This document shows, in pieces, positions 27,206 to 36,562 of a DNA stretch of 64,000 bases. This DNA is from Woeseiaceae bacterium (GTDB lineage: Bacteria; Pseudomonadota; Gammaproteobacteria; Steroidobacterales; Woeseiaceae): NCBI GenBank assembly GCA_021773095.1, contig JAJFKR010000029.1:62001-126000 (forward strand). The letters run 5' to 3'. The position numbers and the translations under genes were made by a program. Every line of letters begins with the position of its first letter. Positions within the stretch are counted from its first letter, which is position 1. The notes under the pieces were generated by a model. That model was given only the letters and a program-made list of their open reading frames with translations, did not search any database and had not been told where the DNA came from.

Positions 27206-28151
27206 AAAACTCGACTCACAACTTGTCGAACTTCTGCAAAAGCTGGAGGATTCGGACGCACCGAAACTACAGTCGTTGCAACCGGTAGAAGCACGTCAGG
27301 TGTTCTCGAAAGGCATTGAGTTACTGGCACCAAAAGGGCCGGATGTTTCGAGGGTGGTCGACAGCAGAATCAATACGAATAACGGCAGTCTCCCCGTTCG
27401 AATTTACTATCCGGACCATGACGATGACTTGCCACCACCGCTCATCGTGTATTTTCACGGCGGCGGCTGGAGCTTTGGTAACATTGGCACGCATGACAGC
27501 GTATGCCGAACGATCTGTGCCGGTGCGTCCTGCATCGTGGCTTCCATCGAATACAGTCTTGCGCCGGAACACAAATTTCCACGGGCGGTCATAGACGCTA
27601 TCGAAGCAAGCAACTGGGCGCGAGGCAGCGCCCAGGAAATTGGTGCTGATCCGGCGCGAATTGTCCTCGCCGGTGACAGCGCCGGCGCGAACCTGGCGAC
27701 GGTGGCGGCACTTGCGGCACGCGATCAGGGCTACACTGATATTGTTTGCCAATTGCTGATCTACCCGGCCACAGATCAGTCGATGTCCTTCCCGTCTCAC
27801 AAGACATTCGGGGACGGCTACAGGCTGACCCGGCCACTGATGGTCTGGTCCAGTACCAATTACTTACGCGACGGTCCCGATATCATGGACCCAAGAGCCT
27901 CCCCCTTGTTTGCAACCGATCATTCCGGATTGCCACCGGCAATAATAATCACCGCCGGATTCGACCCGTTACGAGACGAAGGCGAGGCCTACGCGGCGAA
28001 ACTCAGGGAAGCCGGTGTCGACGTCGAATATCGTTGTTTTGATAATTTGATTCATGGATTTGTTACCTTGACCGGAGTCGTCGACGCGGCCGCGACCGCA
28101 CTCGATGAGATCGTGCTAATGCTAAAAGGACAACTCGAATGCCATTCCTAG
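27195..28151 (+). CDS. HSL-family (GDSAG) carboxylesterase
   Basis: A 318-residue alpha/beta hydrolase of the bacterial hormone-sensitive-lipase type. Start set at MTTRKLDSQL (27195), overlapping the dehydrogenase gene by 11 bases; the longer upstream frame duplicates dehydrogenase coding sequence and is rejected. The oxyanion motif is FHGGGWSFG (about 88-95). The triad is Ser162 in GDSAGAN, Asp257 in GFDPLRDEG and His287 in LIHGFV. No signal peptide is seen, so it acts in the cytoplasm on short-chain or small esters after import. It is third in the TonB receptor operon and overlaps the next hydrolase gene by 13 bases. Confidence 0.93.
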   Translation: MTTRKLDSQLVELLQKLEDSDAPKLQSLQPVEARQVFSKGIELLAPKGPDVSRVVDSRINTNNGSLPVRIYYPDHDDDLPPPLIVYFHGGGWSFGNIGTHDSVCRTICAGASCIVASIEYSLAPEHKFPRAVIDAIEASNWARGSAQEIGADPARIVLAGDSAGANLATVAALAARDQGYTDIVCQLLIYPATDQSMSFPSHKTFGDGYRLTRPLMVWSSTNYLRDGPDIMDPRASPLFATDHSGLPPAIIITAGFDPLRDEGEAYAAKLREAGVDVEYRCFDNLIHGFVTLTGVVDAAATALDEIVLMLKGQLECHS

Positions 28152-28939
28152 ATCTGGACAGCGGAATCCAAATACATTATCGGGACGGTGGGACCGGAAA
28201 ACCGCTTCTTTTCATGCCCGGTATCGCCGCGACACTGGATAGCTGGAACTATCAGGTATTGAGTTTGCAGGATAGCTACCGCTGCATAACGGTTGACATG
28301 CGTGGCCACGGAGATTCGGATAAACCGTATAGCGGCTACAGTTACAGTGAGATGTGCAACGATATTCACTCTGTGCTGCTTGCGCTCGACCTCTGCGATG
28401 TCACGCTCGTTGGCTGGTCGATGGGAGCCGGTGTTGGCCTCAATTACGTTGTTGACTTCAATGCGGACAGCCGGGTTTCGAAACTGGCAATGGTCGCACC
28501 GGCAACACCGCGCCTGTTGGCAACGGACACAGAAACCTTTGGCCTGGACGCCGACGCAGCCGAGGCGACGCTCGAAGGCATGCGCGTGGCGCTGCCGGAG
28601 ACTATGGCCGCTTTTTCCGGTGCAAACTTTCATCGCGAAGACATGCAGGCGACCACCGCCTGGTTTTTGTCCATGTGGCTCAAAATGCCCGCTTATGTTG
28701 GCTATCAGTGTTTCAAGACATTGCTCACGGAAGATCTTCGAGACAAGCTGAAGCTGGTCGATGTGCCGACACTGATATGTCACGGCCGTCACGACGTGGT
28801 CGCGCCTCCGGGCTGGTCAGACTACATGGCTACCCGCATACCACAATGTAAGCTGACGTGGTTTGAAAACAGCGGCCATGCCCTGATGGTCGAAGAGCCG
28901 GACCGGTTGTCAGAGCAGATATCGAGATTCGTCGGCTGA
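28139..28939 (+). CDS. Alpha/beta-fold hydrolase
   Basis: A 266-residue hydrolase of the epoxide hydrolase/haloperoxidase/lactonase type. Motifs include the oxyanion loop LLFMPGIAATLDSW, the turn DMRGHGDSDKP, nucleophile Ser94 in VGWSMGAG, acid in CHGRHDVVAP and His in NSGHALMVEEPDRL. A four-helix-like cap occupies about 120-205. It has no signal peptide. As last gene of the receptor/dehydrogenase/esterase operon it may cleave a second ester, lactone or C-C bond of the imported compound. The specific reaction cannot be deduced. It converges with the LysR gene with a 10-base gap. Confidence 0.9.
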   Translation: MPFLDLDSGIQIHYRDGGTGKPLLFMPGIAATLDSWNYQVLSLQDSYRCITVDMRGHGDSDKPYSGYSYSEMCNDIHSVLLALDLCDVTLVGWSMGAGVGLNYVVDFNADSRVSKLAMVAPATPRLLATDTETFGLDADAAEATLEGMRVALPETMAAFSGANFHREDMQATTAWFLSMWLKMPAYVGYQCFKTLLTEDLRDKLKLVDVPTLICHGRHDVVAPPGWSDYMATRIPQCKLTWFENSGHALMVEEPDRLSEQISRFVG

Positions 28940-28949
28940 TCGAACACCA

Positions 28950-29927
28950 TCAAATGACGGGTAGTTCGTTAACCGTGTACGCTTGTTCGTCAAACCACGG
29001 GGCGAGCTTGGTGAGTTTTGGGACCAGGTCCGTTGTGTAAATATCCTGACAGATCGTTGCCACCTTTTCCGGCAGATTCCCGAGCTCGCCGCTATGACAG
29101 AGCAACGAAAGGTAGCGAGCATTGGTGCCCTCAACCAGCGGCATAACCTTCGTTCCCCGCAGTAACTCCGGGTGCCGAATAAGGCACAGGCCGGTGAGCA
29201 TTGCCCAGCCGTGGCCGGCCTGCACGAAGCGTAATAAAGTCTGGGTACTGTCGAGCTCGTAATGGGTCATCAATTTGATGTCCAGTCTGCGGGCGATGAG
29301 GTCGATGAGTATCCCAATACGGTTTTGTCTTGCGTAGTGCACAAACGGAACGTTCTTCGCGAGCCATTCCGGCGTCACGTCGTGTCCACGACAATGGGCC
29401 TCCGGGACAATCATGATAAAAGGATCGCGCAGTATCGGATAGCGGTACAGCTCGGGATGATCTTCCAGCGGTTCGCTGGTGACAAGAATGTCCAGCTCAC
29501 GATTAAGAAGAGCGTTTGTTAGCGATCCGGAAACTCCCGTGCGAATAGACAACCGGGATGCAAAAGGCTTGATTCGTTCCGTTATCTGTCGACTGGCAAC
29601 CTCGCCAAACGAATCGATCATGCCAACGTTTAGCTTCGGAACGCTACTATTGGAAGACATCTGAATATCCGACAATACCTGCTGCGTATTGTCCAGAGTT
29701 CGCAGCACGTATTCTCTGAATATCTTGCCACTGGCCGTCAACTTGACCGGTCTGGATCGTCTGATGACCAATTCGGACCCGGTCTGTGTTTCAAGTTGCT
29801 TGACGGCCTGTGAGACCGCAGATTGAGTAATTCCCAGGTGCTCAGCGGCCTGTGTGAGGGTTTCGGATTCGGCCACCGCAGCAAATACTCGCAGTGCACG
29901 AAAGTCTATGTGCTTGTCGTTCTTCAC
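28950..29927 (-). CDS. LysR-family transcriptional regulator
   Basis: A 325-residue regulator. The winged HTH (about 9-68) reads FRALRVFAAVAESETLTQAA and GITQSAVSQAVKQLETQTGS; the effector-binding domain (about 95-310) starts near PKLNVGMIDSFGEVASRQI. The gene lies 69 bases downstream of the sarcosine-oxidase-linked FAD oxidoreductase and points the same way, so it may be read through from that operon or have its own start. It is a candidate regulator of the sox genes. A LysR-type dyad (T-N11-A form) is present in the sox/TonB receptor divergent region. Confidence 0.9.
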   Translation of the reverse strand: MKNDKHIDFRALRVFAAVAESETLTQAAEHLGITQSAVSQAVKQLETQTGSELVIRRSRPVKLTASGKIFREYVLRTLDNTQQVLSDIQMSSNSSVPKLNVGMIDSFGEVASRQITERIKPFASRLSIRTGVSGSLTNALLNRELDILVTSEPLEDHPELYRYPILRDPFIMIVPEAHCRGHDVTPEWLAKNVPFVHYARQNRIGILIDLIARRLDIKLMTHYELDSTQTLLRFVQAGHGWAMLTGLCLIRHPELLRGTKVMPLVEGTNARYLSLLCHSGELGNLPEKVATICQDIYTTDLVPKLTKLAPWFDEQAYTVNELPVI

Positions 29928-29996
29928 GCCTGAACCCGGTGGAGATAATCGTCAGGCAATTGTACTGCTCTCCTGACGCGCTGTCCCGCCAGTTCC

Positions 29997-31340
29997 TCAG
30001 CTCCAGGGAAACGGACTGTTGGAGACCGGGTGTAATTTCCCTTCTGCAAACCGGGAATATCGATGCGGTTCCAGCAGACTCGAACGGGTACCGCAAATCT
30101 CCTCGGCAACCAGTTTGCCAACGCCCAACATTTTGTAGCCATGATTCGAGTCGGCGATCAAATAGCAGTTTTGCCGAAACACATCGAATACTGGAAAGCT
30201 GTCAGGGGTGAACGCGCCAATTCCGCCGGAAGGTTCGCGCTTGAATTTCGATAACGATCCTGAGAAACGCTTTTGGCAATGAGACAAGGCAGAAACCCAC
30301 ATATGAGCAAATTCCGGACCGACGATAAACTCGGGCGATTCGGGCCCGTAGGGGTCGATCGCCACATTGTCCGGATCGGTTTCAACCTTGTAGGGCGCAG
30401 CGCCTCCCTGAATGCCACCAAAGTGAGTGTCGGGCTTGTAGTAAATGCCCCATGGCTCGTCCGTAATCAGGGAGCCGTCTTCGTCCGATAACAATGGAGC
30501 ATCCGTGTCGACGTGAATCACCGGCGGTGCCTTGCCATCATTGGTCTTTTGGATGTCAGGATCGATACCCAACGTTCCTTCTTCCAGACACCAGTACACC
30601 CACATAGGGACATCTGTGATCATGTGACCATTCGAAGGGTCCTTGATGCTGATGGTCTTTGGTAAATTCAACATCTCCCAAAACTGCTTGACCCACGGTC
30701 CGGCGCCGATGACGACGTATTCGCAATCGATCGAACCTTTGTTGGTTTGCACCGATTTGATTGCGCCCTGGCTGTCCTCTGTAAAGCCGGTTACTTCAAC
30801 ACCTGTCATGATGCGAACACCTTCGTGCTCCGCTTTGCCTGCGAGTCCGTACATGGACTTGGTATTGTTTGCGAAGCCGCCGCGCTTCTCGTGCAGGACC
30901 GATGTGATGTTCTGCGCACGCCAGTCATGGAAAATTTCCCGCATGTAGTTCATGCAGTCACGCTCTCCCTCAATCAACGCCGAGCGATAGCCTATGGCAT
31001 GCTGTTGTTCATAGATGGACCGAATGTCTTCATGCATGCTTTCGCAGCTGATTTGCATATAGCCGACCGGGTGATAGCTGTACGTTTGTGCATCGCTTTC
31101 CCAAACGTCGACGCTGTGAGCCATGAGTTCACGCATGGCAGGCTGAAAATAGTTGTTGCGAATAACACCGCAAGCGATTCCGGTTGCACCGGCGCTGATG
31201 CCGGATTTATCAAGCACGATAATGTCTTCACCGCTGCCCTTGCCCTTGGCTTTGAGTTCCACCGCCAGGTGATATGCGGTACTCAGTCCGTGAATTCCGG
31301 CACCGATGATGACGTAGGGTGATTTTGTTGGAAAAGCCAT
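29997..31340 (-). CDS. FAD-dependent oxidoreductase (DAO family), sarcosine/dimethylglycine-type
   Basis: A 447-residue flavoprotein with a GxGxxG site right at the N-terminus (YVIIGAGIHGLSTAYHLA) and DAO-family features: the mid motif GACGVIR-like ATGIACGVIRNNYFQPAM and the C-terminal ADSNHGYKMLGVGKLVAEE. It follows the soxG gene by 18 bases and would be the fifth member of the sarcosine oxidase operon. It is not the canonical beta subunit, which is encoded at 35318. It may oxidise a related N-methyl amine such as dimethylglycine or N-methylproline; that is inference. There is no signal peptide. Confidence 0.85.
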   Translation of the reverse strand: MAFPTKSPYVIIGAGIHGLSTAYHLAVELKAKGKGSGEDIIVLDKSGISAGATGIACGVIRNNYFQPAMRELMAHSVDVWESDAQTYSYHPVGYMQISCESMHEDIRSIYEQQHAIGYRSALIEGERDCMNYMREIFHDWRAQNITSVLHEKRGGFANNTKSMYGLAGKAEHEGVRIMTGVEVTGFTEDSQGAIKSVQTNKGSIDCEYVVIGAGPWVKQFWEMLNLPKTISIKDPSNGHMITDVPMWVYWCLEEGTLGIDPDIQKTNDGKAPPVIHVDTDAPLLSDEDGSLITDEPWGIYYKPDTHFGGIQGGAAPYKVETDPDNVAIDPYGPESPEFIVGPEFAHMWVSALSHCQKRFSGSLSKFKREPSGGIGAFTPDSFPVFDVFRQNCYLIADSNHGYKMLGVGKLVAEEICGTRSSLLEPHRYSRFAEGKLHPVSNSPFPWS

Positions 31341-31358
31341 TTCGTCTACCTTTGTAAT

Positions 31359-32090
31359 TCAGTTTGTCGTCAATGTTCTGAGTGCCACCATGCCCACCGC
31401 GTCACCCTGGAACTCCAGCATCGCATCCATTAATGCATCCCACAGATACTCCGCTGAACTCACATCGCTGAGAATGAGAAAGCAGGGCGTTGTCGCCAGG
31501 TCATCGCGCAAGATGATGGCACTGACTCGCGCCAGTGAGGTTTGAGCAACCTCAGATTTGGAAAACCTGTGAGTATGGAAATCGATGCCACAAATTTTCG
31601 CAAGCGCTGTGGGGGCATGGACGCCGGTAAGCGCAAACCAGCAATGACTGTCTGCGCGGGGCAGTGGGTAGACTCCCTTAGTCGATTGAAAGCTCCAACT
31701 GTCCCATAACCTCGCTGTGAATGTAGAATCTGAGGTCAGGTCACAAAGGAACAGGAATTCATCAGTCGAAAGACGGACAATCAGGCTACCGTCCCCTTGA
31801 CGCCTGGCCCGGTTTGGGGAGTCTGGCAACCGCGCACCCTGTTCCTCAAGCCAGTCGGGAGCACCCGCACCTTTGAAGCCAACTCTGGATAGCGTGGACA
31901 GGTCGACGAGCGCCAGTTTGGCTGCTTGTTGGGCCTCGTCAGTCTTGTCGATATATTCGGCCACGACAACCGAGCCCGCGACCTCTTCGAACCGTGCTCC
32001 GGCAATAACGTGCTGCCGATAAAGCTGGCTACGGCGCGGGTAGTGTGTTGGCGCGAGGGCCCCCGCTTCGGGTGTCGTATTCACCTTCAT
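31359..32090 (-). CDS. soxG: Sarcosine oxidase gamma subunit
   Basis: A 243-residue protein in the position of soxG, overlapping the soxA stop by four bases. The sequence is weakly conserved, as is normal for gamma subunits, but shows the GcvT-like pattern VDLSTLSRVGFKGAGAPDWL, LSTDEFLFLCD, CWFALTGVHAPTALAKICGI and SDVSSAEYLWDALMDAMLEF. The subunit packs against alpha in the heterotetramer. Operon position and partial homology make the call reliable. Confidence 0.85.
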   Translation of the reverse strand: MKVNTTPEAGALAPTHYPRRSQLYRQHVIAGARFEEVAGSVVVAEYIDKTDEAQQAAKLALVDLSTLSRVGFKGAGAPDWLEEQGARLPDSPNRARRQGDGSLIVRLSTDEFLFLCDLTSDSTFTARLWDSWSFQSTKGVYPLPRADSHCWFALTGVHAPTALAKICGIDFHTHRFSKSEVAQTSLARVSAIILRDDLATTPCFLILSDVSSAEYLWDALMDAMLEFQGDAVGMVALRTLTTN

Positions 32091-35005
32091 AGCTGCTGGC
32101 GCCGGTTGTCCGGGTCGTAGAAGGGGAGATCAACTATGTCCGCCGGGACTCTCGTGCCGCCGGTTGACTTAATTACTATTTTGCTGCCGGACTCAGTTTT
32201 CGACGGTTGTGCGTAAGCCAGCCCGACCGGCTTGTCGAGAGTGGGTGAGTACTCGCAGGACGTGACCCGGCCAACCATTTCTTCTCCGTCGAGTACCAGA
32301 TGACTCTCGAGCGGGATCGGTGCGTTTGGGTCGTTGATGACAAACCCTACGAGCCTCCGCTTCTGCTGCTTTTTTTCGAGCTCGGCAATGGTCCGCTTGC
32401 CCACGAAGAACGGCTTCTTATGCGATACGGCCCATCCCATTTGTACTTCCATTGGATGGGACATAGCGTCGGTATCCTGGCCAATGATGATGTGGCCTTT
32501 CTCCAGTCGCAGGACGCGCTGCGCCTCGATACCAAAAGGCGCTATTTTGTGTTCACTACCCGCTGTCAAAAGCGCGTCCCAGAGAGCCTCGCCAAAGTGC
32601 TGGGGGACATGAATTTCATAACCGAGTTCGCCGACGAAGCCGACACGAATCAGGCGGGCGGGCAGGCCGGCAACGCTGCCTTCGCGAACGCCCATGTAGG
32701 GGAACGCTGCTGCGCTCAGATCGACGTCAGGGCAAAGCGCCTCCAGCACCCGGCGTGCTTTCGGTCCGGCGATATTGACGCCGCACAATGCAGAAGAAAC
32801 GTTGGCGATATCAACATCGAGACGCCATTGGGCATTCCACTTGAGCATGCTTTGATAGACACGATCGACGCCGCCTGTCGTTGCCGTGACATAGTAATGG
32901 TGCTCGTGAATCCTGCAGGCAACGCCGTCATCAATGACGGTGCCGGCCTCGTTCGTCAGCAGTGCATAACGAGCGCGACCGACCGGTTGCTTTGCAAAAT
33001 TGAAGGTATAAATTCTGTTCAGGAACTCGCCGGCGTCCGCGCCGCGAACCTCGATGCCACCGAGAGTCGAAACATCAACCAGGCCGACGTTATTACGAAC
33101 GTTGCTGACTTCGCTTCGGATTGCATCGACTCTTGATTCTTTGGGACCGTAGTAGGCTGGCCTGTACCAGGCGCCCGCATGCAGCATCTGGGCGCCTGCT
33201 TCCAGATGGCGGTAGTGCATATTGCTGCGGCGCGCCGGGTAAAAGCTGCGACCGGCGCTATGAGCGAGGCGCTCGGCCACGAAGGGCGGTCGGGCTGTAG
33301 ACACTCCTGTACTGGCGATGGTCTTGTTGGTGGCTCTGGCAACAAGCCGCGCCGTCGCGAGCGCCGAGTGGCGTCCTTGAGACGGCCCCATCCCGGAGGT
33401 GCTGTAACGCTTCACAAGCTGCAGGTGTTCGTAACCGTCGCCGACAGCATTGAGGATATCGGCAATCTGCAAATCTTCGTCAAAGTCTACAAACTCCTTG
33501 CCGTCAGGATGCGGGAATATTGGCCATGGCAAATTGACGTTGTCAGCGTCGTTTTCTGGCTGTTCGAGAGAAATGTGCTGTTGCACAGCGCCCGTTGCAT
33601 TACCGGCGACAGTGCCGGCGTGTCCGGCCTCGGCGATTACGCTGTCTATACTCCATGTACCGGTTACCGAACCGGCTATTTGGCAGGAGACTGGTAGCTT
33701 GGTCAGTGTGAAACTCGACTTATCATCGTCATAATCGAGTTGGCCACCGGCCTGACAGATCAGCTGGTAGGTCGGCGTATAGCCCGCCGCCATACAGAGC
33801 AAGTCGCACTCGATAATTTCGCCCTTCCCGCCACAGACGCCATCCGATACGATCTTACGAATGTCAACGCTGCCGAGGTGCCCGGTCTTCGGATCAGGCA
33901 GTGCGGCGTACACCGCATGGCCGTCTGTAACGGCAATATTCCGCGCTATAACAGAGCGTGCGATGTCGTCGTAGTGTGGATCCTCCCGAAGATCGACAAT
34001 TCGTTTTACGTCGACACCGGCGTCCAGTAGATCGAGCGCGACACCGTACGCATCATTGTTGCCGGCGAGTACTACAGCTGCTCTTCCGGGTCGAACGGCG
34101 TACAGGTGCATCAGGCGTTGCGCGGCACTGCTCATCATGATCCCCGGCAGATCATTGTTACGAAACACCGCGTGTTGTTCCATGGAACCCACACACAGGA
34201 TGGTTTCCCTGGCCCGGACTTTATAAAGTCGTCGACCCCGAATGAGCGGTAGCCAGTTGTCAGCAAACCAGCCGTTGCATACGGTATCCACCATGACGTC
34301 GATACGGCTATTCGCTTCGACGTCTGCAATCATGGTTGTCCGGAGGTTGCGAGCGCGCTGTCCCTCGACATCCAGTCGTGCATAATTCAGCGAACCACCC
34401 AGTACAGGGTTCTCATCCAGCAACAACACCTCGCAGCCGGAATCTGCAGCCCGTAGCGCCGCCTCCATTCCGGCGGGACCAGCGCCGACCACCACAACAT
34501 CGTAGAACAGGTATTGCTTGTCGAAGTAGTCGGGTTCGTGGCTCTGATCCACAACTCCCAACCCGGCTTTCTGACGAATCAGGCGAGCCCACATCTCCCA
34601 GATGCCACGAGGTCTGAAAAACGCTTTGTAATAAAAACCGACCGGCAGGAATTTCGAGAAACGCTCTATCAACGCATCGCGGTCTCTGTCCAGACTGCCG
34701 CTGTAGTTTTGACCGCGTACCTCCATGTCGGTCACGACAGGTTCGCGGTCGGCCAGCACGTTAGGGTCTGCCGGCAGTTGCACCAGGGTGTTTGCATCCT
34801 GTCCGGCCATAGTCAGAATGCTGCGCGGACGATGATATTTGAAGGAACGGCTCAGCAGCCAACGGTCATTCGCGGCCAGCGCACTGGCGATGCTGTCGCC
34901 GGCAATGCCTTGGTAACGCTTGTTCTCAAAGCTGAACGCAATGGGGTTGTCGCGGTCCAGCAGAAGCCCGTAAGGCGCAGGGAGACGATTCGTTGAGGGC
35001 ATCAT
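32087..35005 (-). CDS. soxA: Sarcosine oxidase alpha subunit
   Basis: A 972-residue subunit, usual length for the heterotetrameric enzyme. N-terminal Fer2-like region (about 15-110: FSFENKRYQGIAGDSIASAL and RSFKYHRPRS). Then a dinucleotide-binding domain (YDVVVVGAGPAGMEAALRAA, about 165-190) for NAD+ and FAD, and a C-terminal aminomethyltransferase (GcvT-like) domain (about 600-950: RPAYYGPKESRVDAIRSEV to GLAYAQPS) that binds tetrahydrofolate. The enzyme demethylates sarcosine to glycine, giving 5,10-methylene-THF and H2O2. Its start overlaps the soxD stop (ATGA). Confidence 0.95.
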   Translation of the reverse strand: MMPSTNRLPAPYGLLLDRDNPIAFSFENKRYQGIAGDSIASALAANDRWLLSRSFKYHRPRSILTMAGQDANTLVQLPADPNVLADREPVVTDMEVRGQNYSGSLDRDRDALIERFSKFLPVGFYYKAFFRPRGIWEMWARLIRQKAGLGVVDQSHEPDYFDKQYLFYDVVVVGAGPAGMEAALRAADSGCEVLLLDENPVLGGSLNYARLDVEGQRARNLRTTMIADVEANSRIDVMVDTVCNGWFADNWLPLIRGRRLYKVRARETILCVGSMEQHAVFRNNDLPGIMMSSAAQRLMHLYAVRPGRAAVVLAGNNDAYGVALDLLDAGVDVKRIVDLREDPHYDDIARSVIARNIAVTDGHAVYAALPDPKTGHLGSVDIRKIVSDGVCGGKGEIIECDLLCMAAGYTPTYQLICQAGGQLDYDDDKSSFTLTKLPVSCQIAGSVTGTWSIDSVIAEAGHAGTVAGNATGAVQQHISLEQPENDADNVNLPWPIFPHPDGKEFVDFDEDLQIADILNAVGDGYEHLQLVKRYSTSGMGPSQGRHSALATARLVARATNKTIASTGVSTARPPFVAERLAHSAGRSFYPARRSNMHYRHLEAGAQMLHAGAWYRPAYYGPKESRVDAIRSEVSNVRNNVGLVDVSTLGGIEVRGADAGEFLNRIYTFNFAKQPVGRARYALLTNEAGTVIDDGVACRIHEHHYYVTATTGGVDRVYQSMLKWNAQWRLDVDIANVSSALCGVNIAGPKARRVLEALCPDVDLSAAAFPYMGVREGSVAGLPARLIRVGFVGELGYEIHVPQHFGEALWDALLTAGSEHKIAPFGIEAQRVLRLEKGHIIIGQDTDAMSHPMEVQMGWAVSHKKPFFVGKRTIAELEKKQQKRRLVGFVINDPNAPIPLESHLVLDGEEMVGRVTSCEYSPTLDKPVGLAYAQPSKTESGSKIVIKSTGGTRVPADIVDLPFYDPDNRRQQL

Positions 35006-35304
35006 TTGGTCCCCGAACCGGTATCGTCACCGAAGTCAACGCGGTCGCTGAATATGTCGCTGGCGGGGAATGTTCGAATGATCTCGTCGGTAATGGTGTT
35101 GCGTTCCGCCAGGAACCAGTAAGAGGTCGCATTGTGATACCACCACTCGGTCACAATGCCTGCCTCGTTATCATGGAAGAAGACGTACTCGGCCCACGAC
35201 GCCGACTCGCAATTTGACGGCTCGGGCATGCGGTGGAATTCACCGCCGTAGGAAAACTCCGCAATGTTTCGCTCGCCATTCAACGGACAGTTCAGAATTC
35301 TCAT
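35002..35304 (-). CDS. soxD: Sarcosine oxidase delta subunit
   Basis: A 100-residue subunit starting at MRILNCPLNGERNIAEFSYG (35302-35304); a longer upstream frame runs through soxB in the wrong phase and is rejected. Conserved features are CPLNGERN..EF.YGGE, WAEYVFFHDNEAGIVTEWWY and HNATSYWFLAERNTITDEI. In family members this subunit carries a zinc site built from Cys/His; only one N-terminal Cys (CPLNG) plus a second Cys (Cys near residue 30) are visible here. Thirteen bases separate it from soxB. Confidence 0.92.
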   Translation of the reverse strand: MRILNCPLNGERNIAEFSYGGEFHRMPEPSNCESASWAEYVFFHDNEAGIVTEWWYHNATSYWFLAERNTITDEIIRTFPASDIFSDRVDFGDDTGSGTK

Positions 35305-35317
35305 CGGTGAATCCGCA

Positions 35318-36562
35318 TCAGTGGCTCGCCGCGGTCGCGCCGGCTTCATTGATTTGTTCGAAGCGGTAGAAACGCTCCAGTTCGAACGGCTGGATGATTT
35401 CGGGAACACGCCCGGTCGCCACCAGTTCTGCCATCGTCTTGCCACATATTGGCGTTGCCTTGAATCCCCAGGTTCCCCAGCCGGCATCGAGGTAATAATT
35501 CTCGACCGGGCTCAAACCCATAACCGGGCTGTAGTCAGGTGTCATGTCAGTGGTACCGGCCCATTGGCGCATAACACGTACCTGAGACAAGAACGGGAAA
35601 AGTTCCAACGAGGCCGCAGCAAGGGATTCTCTCTGCTCCAGTGTGGCGCGCGTGCTATACAGCGGATAAGGGTCCGAGCCACCGCCGATCACGAATTCAC
35701 CGCGTGACGTCTGATGCAGATAGACATGGAATTGCGGCGAACTGACGTGCGGCGTTAGCAGTGGCTTGTAAGCCTGGGTAACCATTGCCTGCAGTGGATA
35801 GGAATGAATGGGCAGTCGTATTCCGGCTTTTATTCCGACCAGCGAGCTGTGGCCGGCCACCGCCTGCACCACGCAGCCGCACTCGACGTGACCACGGTTG
35901 GTAGTGACGGCAGTGACGCTGCCGCCGGTGACTTCGATATCCTGAACTTCAGTTAACTGGTGTAGTTCGACGCCGCGCTCGCAGGCACCCCTGGCATAGC
36001 CCCAGGCAACCGCGTCGTGTCGGGCGGTTGCTCCGTCCGCGTGCCACAGTCCCGCAACGATCGGATACCGTACGTCTTCCGACATATTTAGATTGGGTAC
36101 GAGCTCCTTAATTGTTTTACGGTCCACGAGTTCGGACCGCACGCCCAGGTGTTGATTGACCTCAGCCCGCCAGCGAAAGCTGCGAATGGTGGCGTCATTG
36201 TGAGCGAGGGTGAGTTGGCCCCGGTTTTCCATCATGATGTTAAATCCGAATTCGTTACTCATGTCCTGAAAGAGCTTGACCGATTCGCGATAAAACGTGA
36301 CGCCCTCTTCGGTCAGGTAGTTGGAGCGAATCACGGCGGTGTTGCGGGTCGTGCCGCCGCCACCCAGGTAGCCCTTATCCAGTACGGCGACATTCGTTAC
36401 GCCGTGATATTTCGCCAGATAGTAGGCGATGCTGGTACCGTGGCCGCCGGCACCGATAATGACCACGTCATAACGTTTCTTTAGCTCCGTCGCCGCCTGC
36501 GTAAAGTGATGTTTTGCAGGATAGGTTTTGGTCAGGCCATACTTGAGCAGTCCAAAAGGCAT
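35318..36562 (-). CDS. soxB: Sarcosine oxidase beta subunit
   Basis: A 414-residue flavoprotein. Start taken at MPFGLLKYGLTKTYPAKHHF (36560-36562); upstream in-frame codons do not resemble the family. The FAD-binding motif is YDVVIIGAGGHGTSIAYYLA, and the conserved GGGTTRNTAVIRSNYLTEEG and GWGTWGFKATPICGKTMAEL segments match SoxB. The beta subunit binds FAD and covalently held FMN in the alpha-beta-gamma-delta enzyme. It is first in the minus-strand operon soxB-D-A-G plus the extra FAD oxidoreductase, and diverges from a TonB receptor gene across a 441-base gap. Confidence 0.95.
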   Translation of the reverse strand: MPFGLLKYGLTKTYPAKHHFTQAATELKKRYDVVIIGAGGHGTSIAYYLAKYHGVTNVAVLDKGYLGGGGTTRNTAVIRSNYLTEEGVTFYRESVKLFQDMSNEFGFNIMMENRGQLTLAHNDATIRSFRWRAEVNQHLGVRSELVDRKTIKELVPNLNMSEDVRYPIVAGLWHADGATARHDAVAWGYARGACERGVELHQLTEVQDIEVTGGSVTAVTTNRGHVECGCVVQAVAGHSSLVGIKAGIRLPIHSYPLQAMVTQAYKPLLTPHVSSPQFHVYLHQTSRGEFVIGGGSDPYPLYSTRATLEQRESLAAASLELFPFLSQVRVMRQWAGTTDMTPDYSPVMGLSPVENYYLDAGWGTWGFKATPICGKTMAELVATGRVPEIIQPFELERFYRFEQINEAGATAASH

